A stretch of 55,614 bases of DNA from Clostridia bacterium (GCA_017521005.1 JAFXEC010000019.1:1-55614); one strand, 5' to 3'; counted from the first letter of the stretch, positions 33,146 to 42,445 are shown. The notes: a model not told the origin generated them from the letters alone. Made by a program: numbers and translations.

Positions 33146-34057
33146 TTGCAATACGAGATATTAGAAGATGAATTTGTTGGAATAAGAATAGACAAATACT
33201 TGAATGAAATAAATGAAGATTATACAAGATCTTTTGTGCAAAAGATGATAGAAGAAGGAAATGTAACTGTAAACGGAAAAACTGTTAAAGCATCATACAA
33301 ATTAAAAAAGAATGATGTTATAGACATAGAAGAAATAGAAAATACAGAATTAGAAGTAGAGGCAGAAGATATTCCTTTGGATATTGTTTATGAGGATGAA
33401 GATTTAATAATAGTAAATAAAGCTAAAGGAATGGTAGTGCATCCTGGTAATGGAAATTATACGGGAACACTAGTAAACGCATTGCTATTTACACACAAAG
33501 ATAGACTATCTGCAATAAATGGTGTTGTAAGGCCCGGAATTGTCCATAGAATCGATAAAGATACCAGTGGCATAATTGTAGTCGCAAAAAACGACAAAGC
33601 CCACAAAACGCTTTCTAGCGCGTTTAAGGTGCATAATATAACAAGAAAATATATAGCTGTTGTAAAGGGTATTGTGGAGAAAGATAATATTAAGATAGAT
33701 CTTCCAATAGGTAGAAGCACTACAGATAGAATTAAGATGGCGGTAACTGAAAAAAATTCTAGAGAGGCCATAACACATATTAAAGTGCTAAAACGTTTCT
33801 ATGAATCTGGATATACATTAGTAGAAGCAAAACTTGAAACTGGAAGAACACATCAAATAAGAGTACATATGTCATATATTGGGCATCCGCTTTTAGGAGA
33901 TGATACATATGGGCCAGCAAAGAATGAATTTGGAATATCTGGACAAGTGTTACATGCTAAAACACTTGGATTTAATCATCCAACAACAGGAAAGTACATA
34001 GAATTTGAACAAGAAGAACCTGAAGAATTTAAGGAGATATTGAATAAATTAAAATAG
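33146..34057 (+). CDS. RluA-family pseudouridine synthase (RluD-like)
   Basis: 303 residues. N-terminal S4 RNA-binding domain (about 13-75), then the catalytic HRIDKDTSGIIVVAKND motif, whose Asp attacks uridine, and GRTHQIRVHMSYIGHPLLGDDTYG. The S4 domain plus length fit RluD/YlyB, which modify 23S rRNA; exact site not deducible. Start is TTG 33146, six bases after AGGAGG; no ATG is available before the S4 domain. Confidence 0.92.
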   Translation: MQYEILEDEFVGIRIDKYLNEINEDYTRSFVQKMIEEGNVTVNGKTVKASYKLKKNDVIDIEEIENTELEVEAEDIPLDIVYEDEDLIIVNKAKGMVVHPGNGNYTGTLVNALLFTHKDRLSAINGVVRPGIVHRIDKDTSGIIVVAKNDKAHKTLSSAFKVHNITRKYIAVVKGIVEKDNIKIDLPIGRSTTDRIKMAVTEKNSREAITHIKVLKRFYESGYTLVEAKLETGRTHQIRVHMSYIGHPLLGDDTYGPAKNEFGISGQVLHAKTLGFNHPTTGKYIEFEQEEPEEFKEILNKLK

Positions 34058-34160
34058 TATAAAAAAGAATGAGCAAACATTAAGTTTGCTCAAAGTATAT
34101 ATAAACATAAGACTTATGGAATAATATATTATATGAGAAAAATAAATGGAGGTGAATTAA

Positions 34161-34856
34161 TTGGAAGAAATGCGAATAAATAAATATATAGCAAGTTCGG
34201 GAGTATGCTCTAGAAGAAAAGCTGAAGAGTATATATTAGAAGGCAAAGTGTTAATAAATGGAGTAGTAAACACTGAACTTGGATATAAAGTTAAAGATGG
34301 AGACGTTGTTGTAGTAGATGGTAAACAAATATCTTTAGAAGAGAATAAAGTATACATTATGCTAAACAAGCCTAAAGGATATGTTACGACATCAAAAGAA
34401 CAATTTGGTAGACCATCAGTATTAGATATAGTTAAAGTAGAAGAAAGAGTTTATCCGGTAGGAAGACTAGATATGGATTCTGAAGGCCTTTTAATACTAA
34501 CTAACGATGGAGACTTTTCTAACAATATAATTCATCCAACTAAACATATAACTAAAAAGTATGAAGTAGTATTAAAAGAAAATATAACTGAAACTGCAAT
34601 AAAGAAACTAGAAAATGGAGTAGATATTGGTGGATATGTAACAAGACCAGCTAAGGTAGAAAAAGTATCAGACAAAAAGATTTTAATAACTATTGGCGAA
34701 GGTAAGAATAGACAAGTGAGAAGAATGATAGAAGTAGTAGACAATAAAGTATTAAATCTAAAAAGAATTGCTATTGGTGGATTAAAACTAGATAAATTAA
34801 AATCTGGTGAATATATAATGCTAGATAAAAAACTAATAAGCAAGATATTTGAATAA
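34161..34856 (+). CDS. RsuA/RluB-family pseudouridine synthase
   Basis: 231 residues. S4 domain at the N-terminus (MRINKYIASSGVCSRRKAEEYI), then GRLDMDSEGLLILTNDG with the catalytic Asp, and GKNRQVRRMIEVV. Modifies one uridine in 23S or 16S rRNA; length and motifs favour RluB. TTG 34161 has the right distance from GGAGGTGA (34148); ATG 34170 is 14 bases from it and less likely. Confidence 0.92.
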   Translation: MEEMRINKYIASSGVCSRRKAEEYILEGKVLINGVVNTELGYKVKDGDVVVVDGKQISLEENKVYIMLNKPKGYVTTSKEQFGRPSVLDIVKVEERVYPVGRLDMDSEGLLILTNDGDFSNNIIHPTKHITKKYEVVLKENITETAIKKLENGVDIGGYVTRPAKVEKVSDKKILITIGEGKNRQVRRMIEVVDNKVLNLKRIAIGGLKLDKLKSGEYIMLDKKLISKIFE

Positions 34857-34894
34857 TGTAGTAGTTATTTTAGATAATAAAGTTAAATAGACGC

Positions 34895-34922
34895 AAAAAA
34901 GAAAGCCATAGGCTTTCTTTTT
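34895..34922. terminator. Bidirectional terminator between rluB-like gene and rpsU
   Basis: AAAAAGAAAGCC-ATA-GGCTTTCTTTTT hairpin between convergent genes. Confidence 0.9.
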
Positions 34923-34929
34923 ATTATTT

Positions 34930-35103
34930 CTAGTGTTTTCTTTTTCTAGCGGCTTCAGATTTCTTTTTTCTCTTTACGCTTGGCTTTTCGTAGTGCTCCC
35001 TTTTCTTTATTTCAGCAAGAACACCAGACTTAGCACATTGTCTCTTAAAACGTTGAAGAGCGTTATCTAAAGTCTCGTTTTCTTTTACTTTTATTCCTGG
35101 CAT
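34930..35103 (-). CDS. rpsU: 30S ribosomal protein S21
   Basis: 57 residues: [20 protein letters not shown], then [20 protein letters not shown] and a basic tail. It is the standard bS21, which helps position mRNA on the 30S platform. The ATG at 35103 follows GGGGAGGG on the minus strand; an in-frame ATG 11 codons earlier lies upstream of that SD and is not used. Confidence 0.96.
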   Translation of the reverse strand: MPGIKVKENETLDNALQRFKRQCAKSGVLAEIKKREHYEKPSVKRKKKSEAARKRKH

Positions 35104-35164
35104 GTTTATATTCCCTCCCCTCAGTGGGAAATACATAAATTCGTATTTCTAAATTACTTGTAAA

Positions 35165-35193
35165 ATTATACTATAACAGCGCTTACAAGTCAA
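35165..35193 (-). promoter_or_regulatory. Promoter of rpsU
   Basis: Minus strand TTGACT (35193-35188), 17-base spacer, TATAAT (35170-35165). Confidence 0.85.
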
Positions 35194-35263
35194 GGGGTAG
35201 TGGAAATCTTTTTACTTAGCATGTTAGAAAAAACGAAAATAATGTAAAATATGGTCGATTTAA

Positions 35264-35292
35264 TTGACTGTAAGCCACAGGTGTAGTAATAT
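35264..35292 (+). promoter_or_regulatory. Promoter of ctpA
   Basis: TTGACT (35264-35269), 17-base spacer, TAATAT (35287-35292). Confidence 0.7.
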
Positions 35293-35317
35293 TAACATAT
35301 TAAAATGGAGGTATAAT

Positions 35318-36514
35318 GTGGATTACAAAAAGATTTGGTCAGAAGTAATAACTGCATCACTAATAGTAGTAATATCTGCTGTGGCTATAATTTCATTTAT
35401 GGTTATATCAGATCAAAATGTAGATATATATAACCCAAGCGATAAAATTGCGGTTTCAAAAGGTACAGATAAGATATCTGAAGTGTTAAATCTTATAGAA
35501 AGCAAGTATATGGGTGAAGTAGATATCGAAAAACTTGTAGATGGTGCAATAGAAGGAATATTTGAAAATATAGATGATCCATATACAAGATATTTAACCG
35601 AAGAAGAATTTGATGAAGAAATTAATGCTGGTGATGAAGAATATTCTGGAATAGGCGTACATATGGGGTTAAATCATACAACAGGTAAAGTTAGAGTTTT
35701 AGGCGTAATGCCAGAAACTCCAGCGTATAAAGCAGGACTTAAAGCCGGAGATATTATTCTTGAAGTTGAAGGAACAAAGTTAAATAAAGACAATTATAAT
35801 AAAGCTTCAGAAAAGATTAAAGGTAAAGAGGGAACATATGTAAAACTTCTTGTTGAAAGAGATGGAAAAGAAATTGAATTCAACATTGTAAGAAAGACAA
35901 TAAATGCAAGCAATATATCTTCAGAGGTAATTAAGGGAACTAAAATAGGATACATTAAAATATTTGCTTTTGAAAGAAATATATATAATCAATTCAAAAA
36001 AGAATACGATAGATTAATAAAAGAAGAAAAAGTAGAAAAAATAATTATTGATGTAAGAGATAATCCTGGTGGATTTGTTACAGATACAATAAAAATAGCA
36101 GATCTTCTATGCGGAGAAGGATTAATAATTAAAGAAGAATATGGTGACGGAACGGTTAAAACATTTAAGTCGGATAAATCAGCTTCAAAAGTGCCATTTG
36201 CTATACTAGTAAACGAAAATAGTGCGAGTGCTTCGGAAATATTAGCAGGATCTGTAAAGGACTTAAAGGCAGGTAAAGTAATTGGAACAAAGACATTTGG
36301 TAAAGGTATAATGCAAAGTTATATAGAACTTGAAAATGGTGGTGGCGTGGCTATAACAATAGCTAAATACTATACAGCATCAGGAAATGAAATACATGGT
36401 GTTGGAATAGAACCAGACATCAAAGTTGAATTGCCAAAAGAAACAAGTATAGATTATAAAGTAAATCCAAATACAGATTTACAACTTAAAGAGGCAATAA
36501 ATGCCTTAAAATAG
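35318..36514 (+). CDS. Carboxy-terminal processing protease (S41 family)
   Basis: 398 residues. N-terminal anchor (about 8-30), PDZ domain (GIGVHMGLNHTTGKV with GLKAGDIILEVEG, about 108-180) and the S41 protease core: VRDNPGG, NENSASASEILAGS with the nucleophile Ser near 305, and TFGKGIMQS with the general-base Lys near 329. A secreted, membrane-tethered tail protease, possibly for sporulation or envelope proteins. GTG 35318 fits the GGAGG SD; an overlapping ATG two bases earlier is out of frame. Confidence 0.93.
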   Translation: MDYKKIWSEVITASLIVVISAVAIISFMVISDQNVDIYNPSDKIAVSKGTDKISEVLNLIESKYMGEVDIEKLVDGAIEGIFENIDDPYTRYLTEEEFDEEINAGDEEYSGIGVHMGLNHTTGKVRVLGVMPETPAYKAGLKAGDIILEVEGTKLNKDNYNKASEKIKGKEGTYVKLLVERDGKEIEFNIVRKTINASNISSEVIKGTKIGYIKIFAFERNIYNQFKKEYDRLIKEEKVEKIIIDVRDNPGGFVTDTIKIADLLCGEGLIIKEEYGDGTVKTFKSDKSASKVPFAILVNENSASASEILAGSVKDLKAGKVIGTKTFGKGIMQSYIELENGGGVAITIAKYYTASGNEIHGVGIEPDIKVELPKETSIDYKVNPNTDLQLKEAINALK

Positions 36515-36544
36515 GTAAAAATAAAGAATTAATATAAATGATAA

Positions 36545-36580
36545 AAACAGGTGAGATGAAAATAAAACTCACCTGTTTAT
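36545..36580 (+). terminator. Terminator after ctpA
   Basis: 11-bp stem AAACAGGTGAG / CTCACCTGTTT, 12-base loop, then ATTTT. Confidence 0.8.
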
Positions 36581-36645
36581 TTTACACTTAAACGACATAG
36601 ATTACATAACATTGAAACAATAGAAAAAAACATAGTTTTTGAAAT

Positions 36646-36674
36646 TTGAATGAAGCCTTGAACTATGCTATAAT
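36646..36674 (+). promoter_or_regulatory. Promoter of veg
   Basis: TTGAAT (36646-36651), 17-base spacer ending TATGC, TATAAT (36669-36674). Confidence 0.8.
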
Positions 36675-36697
36675 CTGGGCATTAAGAGGTGATTGTC

Positions 36698-36991
36698 ATG
36701 ATTTTGAAGGAACATGCTTTTGCAAAGATTAAGGCTGATGCGGAAAACTACAAAGGACAAGAATTACATTTTAAATACAATGTTGGAAGAAACAAAGTGG
36801 AGAATCTAACTGGTGTTATAGAGGGCGTTTATAGTGATAAGTTTAGAATTAGACGCACTGATATTGCTGCCCCTGCAACATTTAGTTATGCAGATATACT
36901 AACGAATTCATTAGAAGTTACAAGCCTAGATGGTGGAGAACAGTTATTAAGCTATGAATTTGATACTAGCAAGAAAATAGTGCAATTATAA
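36698..36991 (+). CDS. veg: Veg protein
   Basis: 97 residues. Matches Veg of Bacillus in KIKADAENYKGQELHFKYNVGRNKVENLTGVIEGVY and FRIRR: a small Sm-like barrel. In Bacillus it is strongly expressed and stimulates biofilm genes by acting on SinR; whether that applies here is unknown. ATG 36698 follows AGAGGTGA; the in-frame GTG at 36689 lies within the SD. Confidence 0.9.
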   Translation: MILKEHAFAKIKADAENYKGQELHFKYNVGRNKVENLTGVIEGVYSDKFRIRRTDIAAPATFSYADILTNSLEVTSLDGGEQLLSYEFDTSKKIVQL

Positions 36992-37000
36992 GTTATTAAG

Positions 37001-37028
37001 AACGTGTTCTTTATGAGCACGTTTTTTT
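37001..37028 (+). terminator. Terminator after veg
   Basis: AACGTG / CACGTT stem with an 11-base loop and seven T; short stem. Confidence 0.65.
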
Positions 37029-37169
37029 GTCGCTTTTTGCAAACGAATAATTTACTAGAGTACGTAAGATAAGACTGTACACAACTAGAAAAATAAACAA
37101 AAGTTGTTTACATTAATTAACCATAAGATATAATAAAAATATAAATTTTGAAATTTATTAAAAAAAGTG

Positions 37170-37198
37170 TTGACAAACAATTGTTCTTTATATATAAT
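37170..37198 (+). promoter_or_regulatory. Promoter of recA
   Basis: TTGACA (37170-37175), 17-base spacer, TATAAT (37193-37198). The spacer is occupied by a LexA-type box. Confidence 0.9.
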
Positions 37199-37227
37199 GA
37201 TGTCATACTAAAACAAACGTTCGTTAT
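37174..37227 (+). promoter_or_regulatory. Two LexA (SOS) boxes at recA
   Basis: Box 1 at 37174-37187, CAAACAATTGTTCT, and box 2 at 37214-37227, CAAACGTTCGTTAT. Both match the Gram-positive CGAAC-N4-GTTCG pattern in most fixed positions. Box 1 lies between -35 and -10; box 2 lies just downstream of the start site. SOS repression of recA is the clear reading. Confidence 0.75.
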
Positions 37228-37244
37228 TGTAGGAGGTAATATTA

Positions 37245-38306
37245 ATGATAACTGATGAAAGAAAGAAAGCTCTAGATATAGCTTTATCACAAATTGAAAA
37301 GAACTTTGGCAAGGGTTCCGTTATGAAACTTGGAGAATTAGGAAGTGTAAACGTTGATGCAATACCAACAGGAGCACTTAGCTTAGATATAGCATTAGGT
37401 ATTGGTGGAGTACCACGTGGAAGAATAATAGAAGTATTTGGACCAGAATCTTCTGGTAAAACTACAGTTGCTTTACATATGATAGCTGAAGCACAAAAAA
37501 TGGGTGGAATTGCAGCGTTCATAGATGCAGAACATGCCCTAGATCCAGTATATGCTAAACATTTAGGCGTAGATGTAGATAACCTTATAGTATCTCAACC
37601 AGATACAGGAGAACAAGCATTAGAAATTACTGAACAATTAGTAAGAAGTGGTGCTATAGATATTATAGTAGTAGACTCTGTTGCAGCATTAGTTCCTAAA
37701 GCTGAAATAGATGGTGAAATGGGAGATTCACATGTTGGTCTTCAAGCCAGACTTATGTCTCAAGCTTTAAGAAAACTTACAGGTGTACTTGCAAAATCTA
37801 AAACGGTTGCAGTATTCATTAACCAATTAAGAGAAAAAGTTGGTATAATGTTTGGTAACCCTGAAACAACACCAGGTGGTAGAGCCCTTAAATTCTATTC
37901 TTCTGTAAGATTGGATGTTAGAAAACAAGAAGCTATAAAAATAAACGGAGAAGTAATGGGTTCTAGAACTAAAGTTAAAGTTGTTAAGAACAAAGTTGCA
38001 CCTCCATTTAGAGAAGCAGAATTTGATATTGTATACGGTAAAGGTATTTCAACTTCAGGCTGTATCTTAGATCTTGCTGTAAACTTAGATATAGTAAATA
38101 AGAGTGGAGCATGGTTCTCATATAATGGCGAAAAGATTGGTCAAGGAAGAGAAGCAGCTAAAGCATTCTTAGAAGCAAATAAGAATATTATGGCTGAAGT
38201 AGAAAAGAAAGTAAGAGATAACTTCAATGTAGCTTTTGAAAAGAGCTTAGGCGAAATGGAAGAAGATGCTGAAGAAGACGTAGAAATGTTAGAAGAGGAG
38301 AACTAA
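37245..38306 (+). CDS. recA: Recombinase RecA
   Basis: 353 residues. Walker A GPESSGKT at 66-73, [13 protein letters not shown], Walker [23 protein letters not shown], and the [35 protein letters not shown] region; acidic C-terminus [15 protein letters not shown]. Forms filaments on single-stranded DNA for strand exchange and triggers LexA cleavage. AGGAGG SD. recX follows after one base. Confidence 0.99.
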   Translation: MITDERKKALDIALSQIEKNFGKGSVMKLGELGSVNVDAIPTGALSLDIALGIGGVPRGRIIEVFGPESSGKTTVALHMIAEAQKMGGIAAFIDAEHALDPVYAKHLGVDVDNLIVSQPDTGEQALEITEQLVRSGAIDIIVVDSVAALVPKAEIDGEMGDSHVGLQARLMSQALRKLTGVLAKSKTVAVFINQLREKVGIMFGNPETTPGGRALKFYSSVRLDVRKQEAIKINGEVMGSRTKVKVVKNKVAPPFREAEFDIVYGKGISTSGCILDLAVNLDIVNKSGAWFSYNGEKIGQGREAAKAFLEANKNIMAEVEKKVRDNFNVAFEKSLGEMEEDAEEDVEMLEEEN

Positions 38307-38307
38307 T

Positions 38308-38721
38308 TTGAATAACTCAGAGATGAATATATTAGCTAGAGATAAAGCTATTAAATATATAGGCATTTCTAAAAAGACAGAATATGAGGTAAGACAAAAA
38401 TTGAAGAGGTTAGAAATAACCTCTTCTGTCATAGATGAGGAAATAGAATACCTAAAAGAATTAGGCTTCATAGATGATAAAGATTACGTTAAATGTTTTG
38501 TTAGACAATGCTCTAAACTTAAGCAATACTCTATATATGAAATTTATAACAAACTCTTGCAAAAAGGCCTTCAAACTAGTATAATCGAAGAAGAATTAGA
38601 GCTTCTTAAAGATTCGGATTATGAAGAACAAGTTAAAGAAAAATTAATGAACGGAAAACTAAAATCATATGATGATGAAAAGAAGAAAGCATACTTTTAT
38701 AGAAGAGGGTTTAAGTTTTAG
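38308..38721 (+). CDS. recX: RecA regulator RecX
   Basis: 137 residues, short for Bacillota (often about 200). Three-helix repeats: KAIKYIGISKKTEYEVRQKLKRLEI, then EEIEYLKELGFIDDKDYVKCFV, and LLQKGLQTSIIEEEL. It limits RecA filament growth. TTG 38308 follows AGGAG inside the recA end. scpA starts on the base after its stop, so recA-recX-scpA form one operon. Confidence 0.9.
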   Translation: MNNSEMNILARDKAIKYIGISKKTEYEVRQKLKRLEITSSVIDEEIEYLKELGFIDDKDYVKCFVRQCSKLKQYSIYEIYNKLLQKGLQTSIIEEELELLKDSDYEEQVKEKLMNGKLKSYDDEKKKAYFYRRGFKF

Positions 38722-39531
38722 ATGGAAAACGCAACAATGGAAGAAGTGTTAAATGACGGTGTAAATCAAAAACATACAGTGGCTATTTCAAACTTTGAAG
38801 GGCCGCTGGATTTGTTATGCTTTTTAATAAGTAAAAATAAAATGGATATTTTCGATATCTCTCTAAGCGAACTTACAGATAAATATATAGAATACCTAAA
38901 TGAGATGCAAAGTTTAGATATGGAAATAGCTACAGAGTTTATGGTTATGGCGACAACTTTGTTATACATCAAATCTAAAAAGCTTCTTCCAATTGCTGAA
39001 CCAGAAGAAGATGGTGAACCAGAAATTACGGAAGAAGAACTTTTAGAAAGAATAGCTAAGTATAAAATGTATAAAGAACTGCAACCAACTTTAAGAGAAA
39101 TGTATACATTAAACTTTGGAACTTTTGAAAAGCTGCCAGAGAATATTAAAGTAAAAAGAGAATTAAATAAAGATAGTTTAACTTCTAAAGAAAATCTTTT
39201 AGAGTTATATAACGATGTATTAAAACGTAAATTCGATAAAATAAATATCAAATCTGAAGAAATAAAGAAGATTGCGTTATATGAAAAAGTAACAATAAAG
39301 AGCAAAGTTAAACAAATAATAGAAGTGTTTAAATCTAAAAAGAGCTTTGTGTTTAGTAAGTTGTTTAATAGAAAAGATTCAACTAACATAGATGTTGTAA
39401 CAGCATTCTTAAGCGTACTTGAACTTTCAAGACTTAAACATGTAGCATTAAAACAAGAAAAAATATATGGAGATATTACAGTAGATAAAATATCTGATGC
39501 TCCAATAGATGTTTCTTTAATTAACGAATAA
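38722..39531 (+). CDS. scpA: Segregation and condensation protein A
   Basis: 269 residues. N-terminal kleisin signature NFEGPLDLLCFLISKNKMDI, then IATEFMVMATTLLYIKSKKLLP, and a C-terminal winged-helix region (VTAFLSVLELSRLKHVALKQEKIYGDI). ScpA bridges SMC heads with ScpB. scpB, almost always the next gene, is not present; a DUF2953-like gene follows. Confidence 0.95.
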   Translation: MENATMEEVLNDGVNQKHTVAISNFEGPLDLLCFLISKNKMDIFDISLSELTDKYIEYLNEMQSLDMEIATEFMVMATTLLYIKSKKLLPIAEPEEDGEPEITEEELLERIAKYKMYKELQPTLREMYTLNFGTFEKLPENIKVKRELNKDSLTSKENLLELYNDVLKRKFDKINIKSEEIKKIALYEKVTIKSKVKQIIEVFKSKKSFVFSKLFNRKDSTNIDVVTAFLSVLELSRLKHVALKQEKIYGDITVDKISDAPIDVSLINE

Positions 39532-39568
39532 AATACAAATAATGGGAAAAGATATAACTGGTGATTAT

Positions 39569-40195
39569 ATGGTAAAAATCATATTGCTAGTTATATTTTT
39601 TCTTTTTATGTACTTGTTCTTTGCCCCTAATAGTATAGTAGTAAAAGTAAATATTAAAGCGGACAATTATTTTACTAACATATCTAGATTAGATGAAATG
39701 GAAAATAGTATAAAAATAAAATTGTTAAAAGTAATACCTGTATACAACCAGGAGTTATTTGTAAAGAATGGTAAGAAGAAAAATGAAACAAAGAAAAACG
39801 ATACGTTATTTAACAAAGATTTTGTGGATAATGTGGTTAAAAGGTTAATAAAAAAAGCAAAATTAGATAAATTTGTGTTATCCTTAGGATTTAATCTAGA
39901 TGATCCTATAGCAAATTCATATGTTAATGCATCACTTAACACAATTCTTTGTATGTATATAAATCACAACCAAAAGAGGTTTAATCTAAATAATTTGTAT
40001 TACAGAACATACATTAGTGAAAATTTACTTTTTTTGAACTTTGAAGGTATAATAAATATTTCTCTTACAGATACTATAAAAGTAATTGCAAAAGAGTATT
40101 TTAATAGCAAGAAGAAAATAAAGAATAATAAGAACAAAAAGAAGGAAATACTTGAGCGTAGAAAAGGAGATATGTTATGGCGGAACATCCAATAG
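39569..40195 (+). CDS. DUF2953-like membrane protein
   Basis: 208 residues from the ATG at 39569 (GGTGAT SD); an upstream in-frame ATG at 39542 has no SD. One N-terminal span (VKIILLVIFFLFMYLFF), a short beta region, a Lys-rich segment (about 75-95), then a conserved-looking LSLGFNLDDPIANSYVNASLNTIL and a Lys-rich tail. In Clostridia a DUF2953 gene often sits between scpB and ytfJ, and ytfJ is next here with a 19-base overlap. Function unknown; linked to sporulation by context. Confidence 0.75.
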   Translation: MVKIILLVIFFLFMYLFFAPNSIVVKVNIKADNYFTNISRLDEMENSIKIKLLKVIPVYNQELFVKNGKKKNETKKNDTLFNKDFVDNVVKRLIKKAKLDKFVLSLGFNLDDPIANSYVNASLNTILCMYINHNQKRFNLNNLYYRTYISENLLFLNFEGIINISLTDTIKVIAKEYFNSKKKIKNNKNKKKEILERRKGDMLWRNIQ

Positions 40196-40606
40196 ATAAC
40201 CTTATGGTTACAGCAATGAATTCTTTAAGGGACATGATAGATGTAAATACAATAATAGGAGACACAGTACAAAGTACAGATGGTACAGTTATTATTCCGG
40301 TATCTAAAGTTTGCTTCGGATTTGCAGCAGGTGGAAGCGAGTTTGAGAGTAGTAAAATAAATAAGTACTCAGACAACCCTAAAATGCCATTTGGAGGCCG
40401 GAAGTGGTGCAGGAGTGAAAATATCCCCGGTTGCATTTTTAGTCGTTAAAGATGGCGTTATAAAGCTTCTAACGGTGGATGCAGATAAACCTTTAGATAA
40501 ACTTGTAGATGCTATACCAGATATAGTTAACAAGATTGTGGAAACAGTGGATAAGAACTTTCTAAATCCAACAACAAAGCTTAAAATTATTAAAAGCGAA
40601 GAGTAA
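40177..40606 (+). pseudogene. ytfJ: Sporulation protein YtfJ (GerW family), broken by a +1 frameshift
   Basis: The first frame gives MAEHPIDNLMVTAMNSLRDM, VNTIIGDTVQS, VIIPVSKVCFGFAAGGSEF and KMPFGG, then turns to nonsense and stops at 40449. A second frame, shifted by one base, resumes exactly with GSGAGVKISPVAFLVV and runs to a normal YtfJ end at 40606. The switch is at GGAGGCCGG (40393-40401), where one extra C at 40398/40399 would explain it. Everything else is intact, so the lesion is recent or a sequencing error. AAAAGGAGA SD precedes the ATG. Confidence 0.85.
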
Positions 40607-40607
40607 C

Positions 40608-40639
40608 AAAAGCGGTAGATTTTTCTACCGCTTTTTATA
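40608..40639 (+). terminator. Terminator after ytfJ
   Basis: 12-bp stem AAAAGCGGTAGA / TCTACCGCTTTT with a TTTT loop. Confidence 0.9.
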
Positions 40640-40658
40640 TAAATTATATATACATCTA

Positions 40659-40687
40659 TTGCTTTTTTAATTTTGCTAAAGTATAAT
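40659..40687 (+). promoter_or_regulatory. Promoter of the abrB-ABC exporter operon
   Basis: TTGCTT (40659-40664), 17-base spacer, TATAAT (40682-40687). Confidence 0.7.
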
Positions 40688-40728
40688 AAGTATGAAAAGT
40701 ATAACAAATAAAACTTAAGGAGAAATTT

Positions 40729-40932
40729 ATGGATAAAGAAAAATTTGTGGGAATAAGCAAAGTTGGAGAGAAAGGCCAAATTGTAATACCAAAAGAAGCA
40801 AGAGATATGTTTGGTATTAAGCCAGGTGATTCTATTATAGTTCTTTGTGATAAAACAAGAGGAATGGCTATGATAAAAGCAGATGCCATTGAAGATTTAA
40901 CAGATAAAATTTTCCCGGTAGGAGGAAATTAG
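40729..40932 (+). CDS. AbrB/SpoVT-domain transcriptional regulator
   Basis: 67 residues. ISKVGEKGQIVIPKEARDMFGIKPGDSIIVL is the swapped-hairpin AbrB DNA-binding domain, followed by a short tail. Such small AbrB proteins often regulate the transporter they precede. It starts an operon with an ABC-2 ATPase (gap one base) and permease, so it is probably their regulator. AAGGAG SD. Confidence 0.92.
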   Translation: MDKEKFVGISKVGEKGQIVIPKEARDMFGIKPGDSIIVLCDKTRGMAMIKADAIEDLTDKIFPVGGN

Positions 40933-40933
40933 A

Positions 40934-41656
40934 ATGTTAGCAATAGAAACAAAAAATCTTACTAAAAAGTTTGGTGATAAAATTGCTGTAGATAAAATAA
41001 ATTTAGAAATACATGAAGGAGAGTTGTTTGCCTTACTTGGCACAAATGGTGCTGGTAAAACAACCACAATTAAAATGTTATCTACATTAATTCTACCAAC
41101 AGACGGTGAAATTAAAATTAGTGGGTTGGACATAATTAAAGATAGGCAAGAAATAAAAGAGATAATAAATGTATCCCCACAAGAAACAGCGATTGCGCCT
41201 AATCTTTCTGTTAAAGAAAATTTAGAATTTATGGCAGGTGTATACCAAATAAAAAATAAGAATGAGAAAATAAATGAGCTAATAAAAATCTTCAAATTAG
41301 ATGAGGTGTTAAACCAAAAAGCGAAAACTTTATCTGGTGGGTGGCAAAGAAAAGTATCTATTGCAATATCTTTAATAAATGATCCTAAAATATTATTCTT
41401 AGATGAACCAACACTAGGGTTAGATGTAATAGCAAGAAAAGAATTGTGGACGGTTATTAAAAGTCTTAAAGATAAAATAACAATAATATTAACAACACAT
41501 TATATGGAAGAGGCAGAAAGTTTGTCAGATAGGATTGGAATAATGGCAAAAGGTAGTTTGGTAGATATAGGAACATCACAAGAATTAGTAGAAAAAACTG
41601 GAACTAAGAATTTTGAAGATGCATTTGTAAAAATAGCAACTGGGGGTGAACTATAA
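40934..41656 (+). CDS. ABC-2 type transporter, ATP-binding subunit
   Basis: 240 residues. Walker A GTNGAGKTTT (about 36-45), Q-loop VSPQETAIAPNLSVKENLEF, signature LSGGWQRKVSIA (the usual Q after GG is W), Walker B ILFLDEPTLGLD, and the H-loop TTHYMEEAE. It belongs to the drug/antibiotic exporter type. The next gene's start overlaps its stop by one base. Confidence 0.95.
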   Translation: MLAIETKNLTKKFGDKIAVDKINLEIHEGELFALLGTNGAGKTTTIKMLSTLILPTDGEIKISGLDIIKDRQEIKEIINVSPQETAIAPNLSVKENLEFMAGVYQIKNKNEKINELIKIFKLDEVLNQKAKTLSGGWQRKVSIAISLINDPKILFLDEPTLGLDVIARKELWTVIKSLKDKITIILTTHYMEEAESLSDRIGIMAKGSLVDIGTSQELVEKTGTKNFEDAFVKIATGGEL

Positions 41657-42387
41657 TGAGAATATTAAATTTTGCAAAAAGAAATTTCAAGGAAATTATA
41701 CGTGATCCGCTAAGTTTAATTTTTGCTGTTATATTACCATTATTTTTGCTATTCATATTCCAACAATTTGATATACCAAGTGAAAGTTATAAATTAGAAA
41801 ACTTTACACCAGGAATAATAGTGTTTGGATTTTCCTTCATAACATTATTTACAGCAATGTTAATTAGTAAAGATAGAACAACATCATTATTAATAAGACT
41901 AGGAATTAGCCCAATGAAGTCTATAGATTACATATTGGGATATATGTTAGCTATAATCCCAATCATATTAATACAAAACATATTGTTTTTCATATTAGCA
42001 ATAATGTTAGGATTAAGTTTTAGCATAAACATTATTTGGACGATACTAATATCTATAATAATTGCAGTATTATTTATAGCAATTGGAATAATAATAGGAA
42101 GCATAGCTTCAGAAAAAGCATCATCTGGAATATCTAGCATTATAGTTCAGCTTGTGTGTTTCACAAGTGGAATGTACTTCCCTATGGAAGCGCTTGGAAA
42201 AGGATTTGGAACGGTTTGCAAGTATCTACCGTTTGAATCATGTTTAACAATATTAAAAGGGATAATGAATAATACTTTAGAAATAATAACAACAAGAAAT
42301 ATTATAGTATTTGTTATATACACTATAGCTATTCTAGCTGTATCTGTAAAAATATTTAACAAGAAAATGATAAGTGATAATAAATAA
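41656..42387 (+). CDS. ABC-2 type transporter, permease subunit
   Basis: 243 residues, six membrane spans with a short cytosolic N-terminus (MRILNFAKRNFKEIIRDPLSL, typical of ABC-2 permeases). The GMYFPMEALGKGFGTVCKYLPFESCLTILKGIM segment before the last span is the family signature. Partner of the upstream ATPase; substrate unknown, likely a drug, peptide or polysaccharide export. Confidence 0.92.
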   Translation: MRILNFAKRNFKEIIRDPLSLIFAVILPLFLLFIFQQFDIPSESYKLENFTPGIIVFGFSFITLFTAMLISKDRTTSLLIRLGISPMKSIDYILGYMLAIIPIILIQNILFFILAIMLGLSFSINIIWTILISIIIAVLFIAIGIIIGSIASEKASSGISSIIVQLVCFTSGMYFPMEALGKGFGTVCKYLPFESCLTILKGIMNNTLEIITTRNIIVFVIYTIAILAVSVKIFNKKMISDNK

Positions 42388-42445
42388 TATCTTTACAAAA
42401 AATAAAATATATAATAAAATAAAAACATAAAGAAGGTGTAAACAA

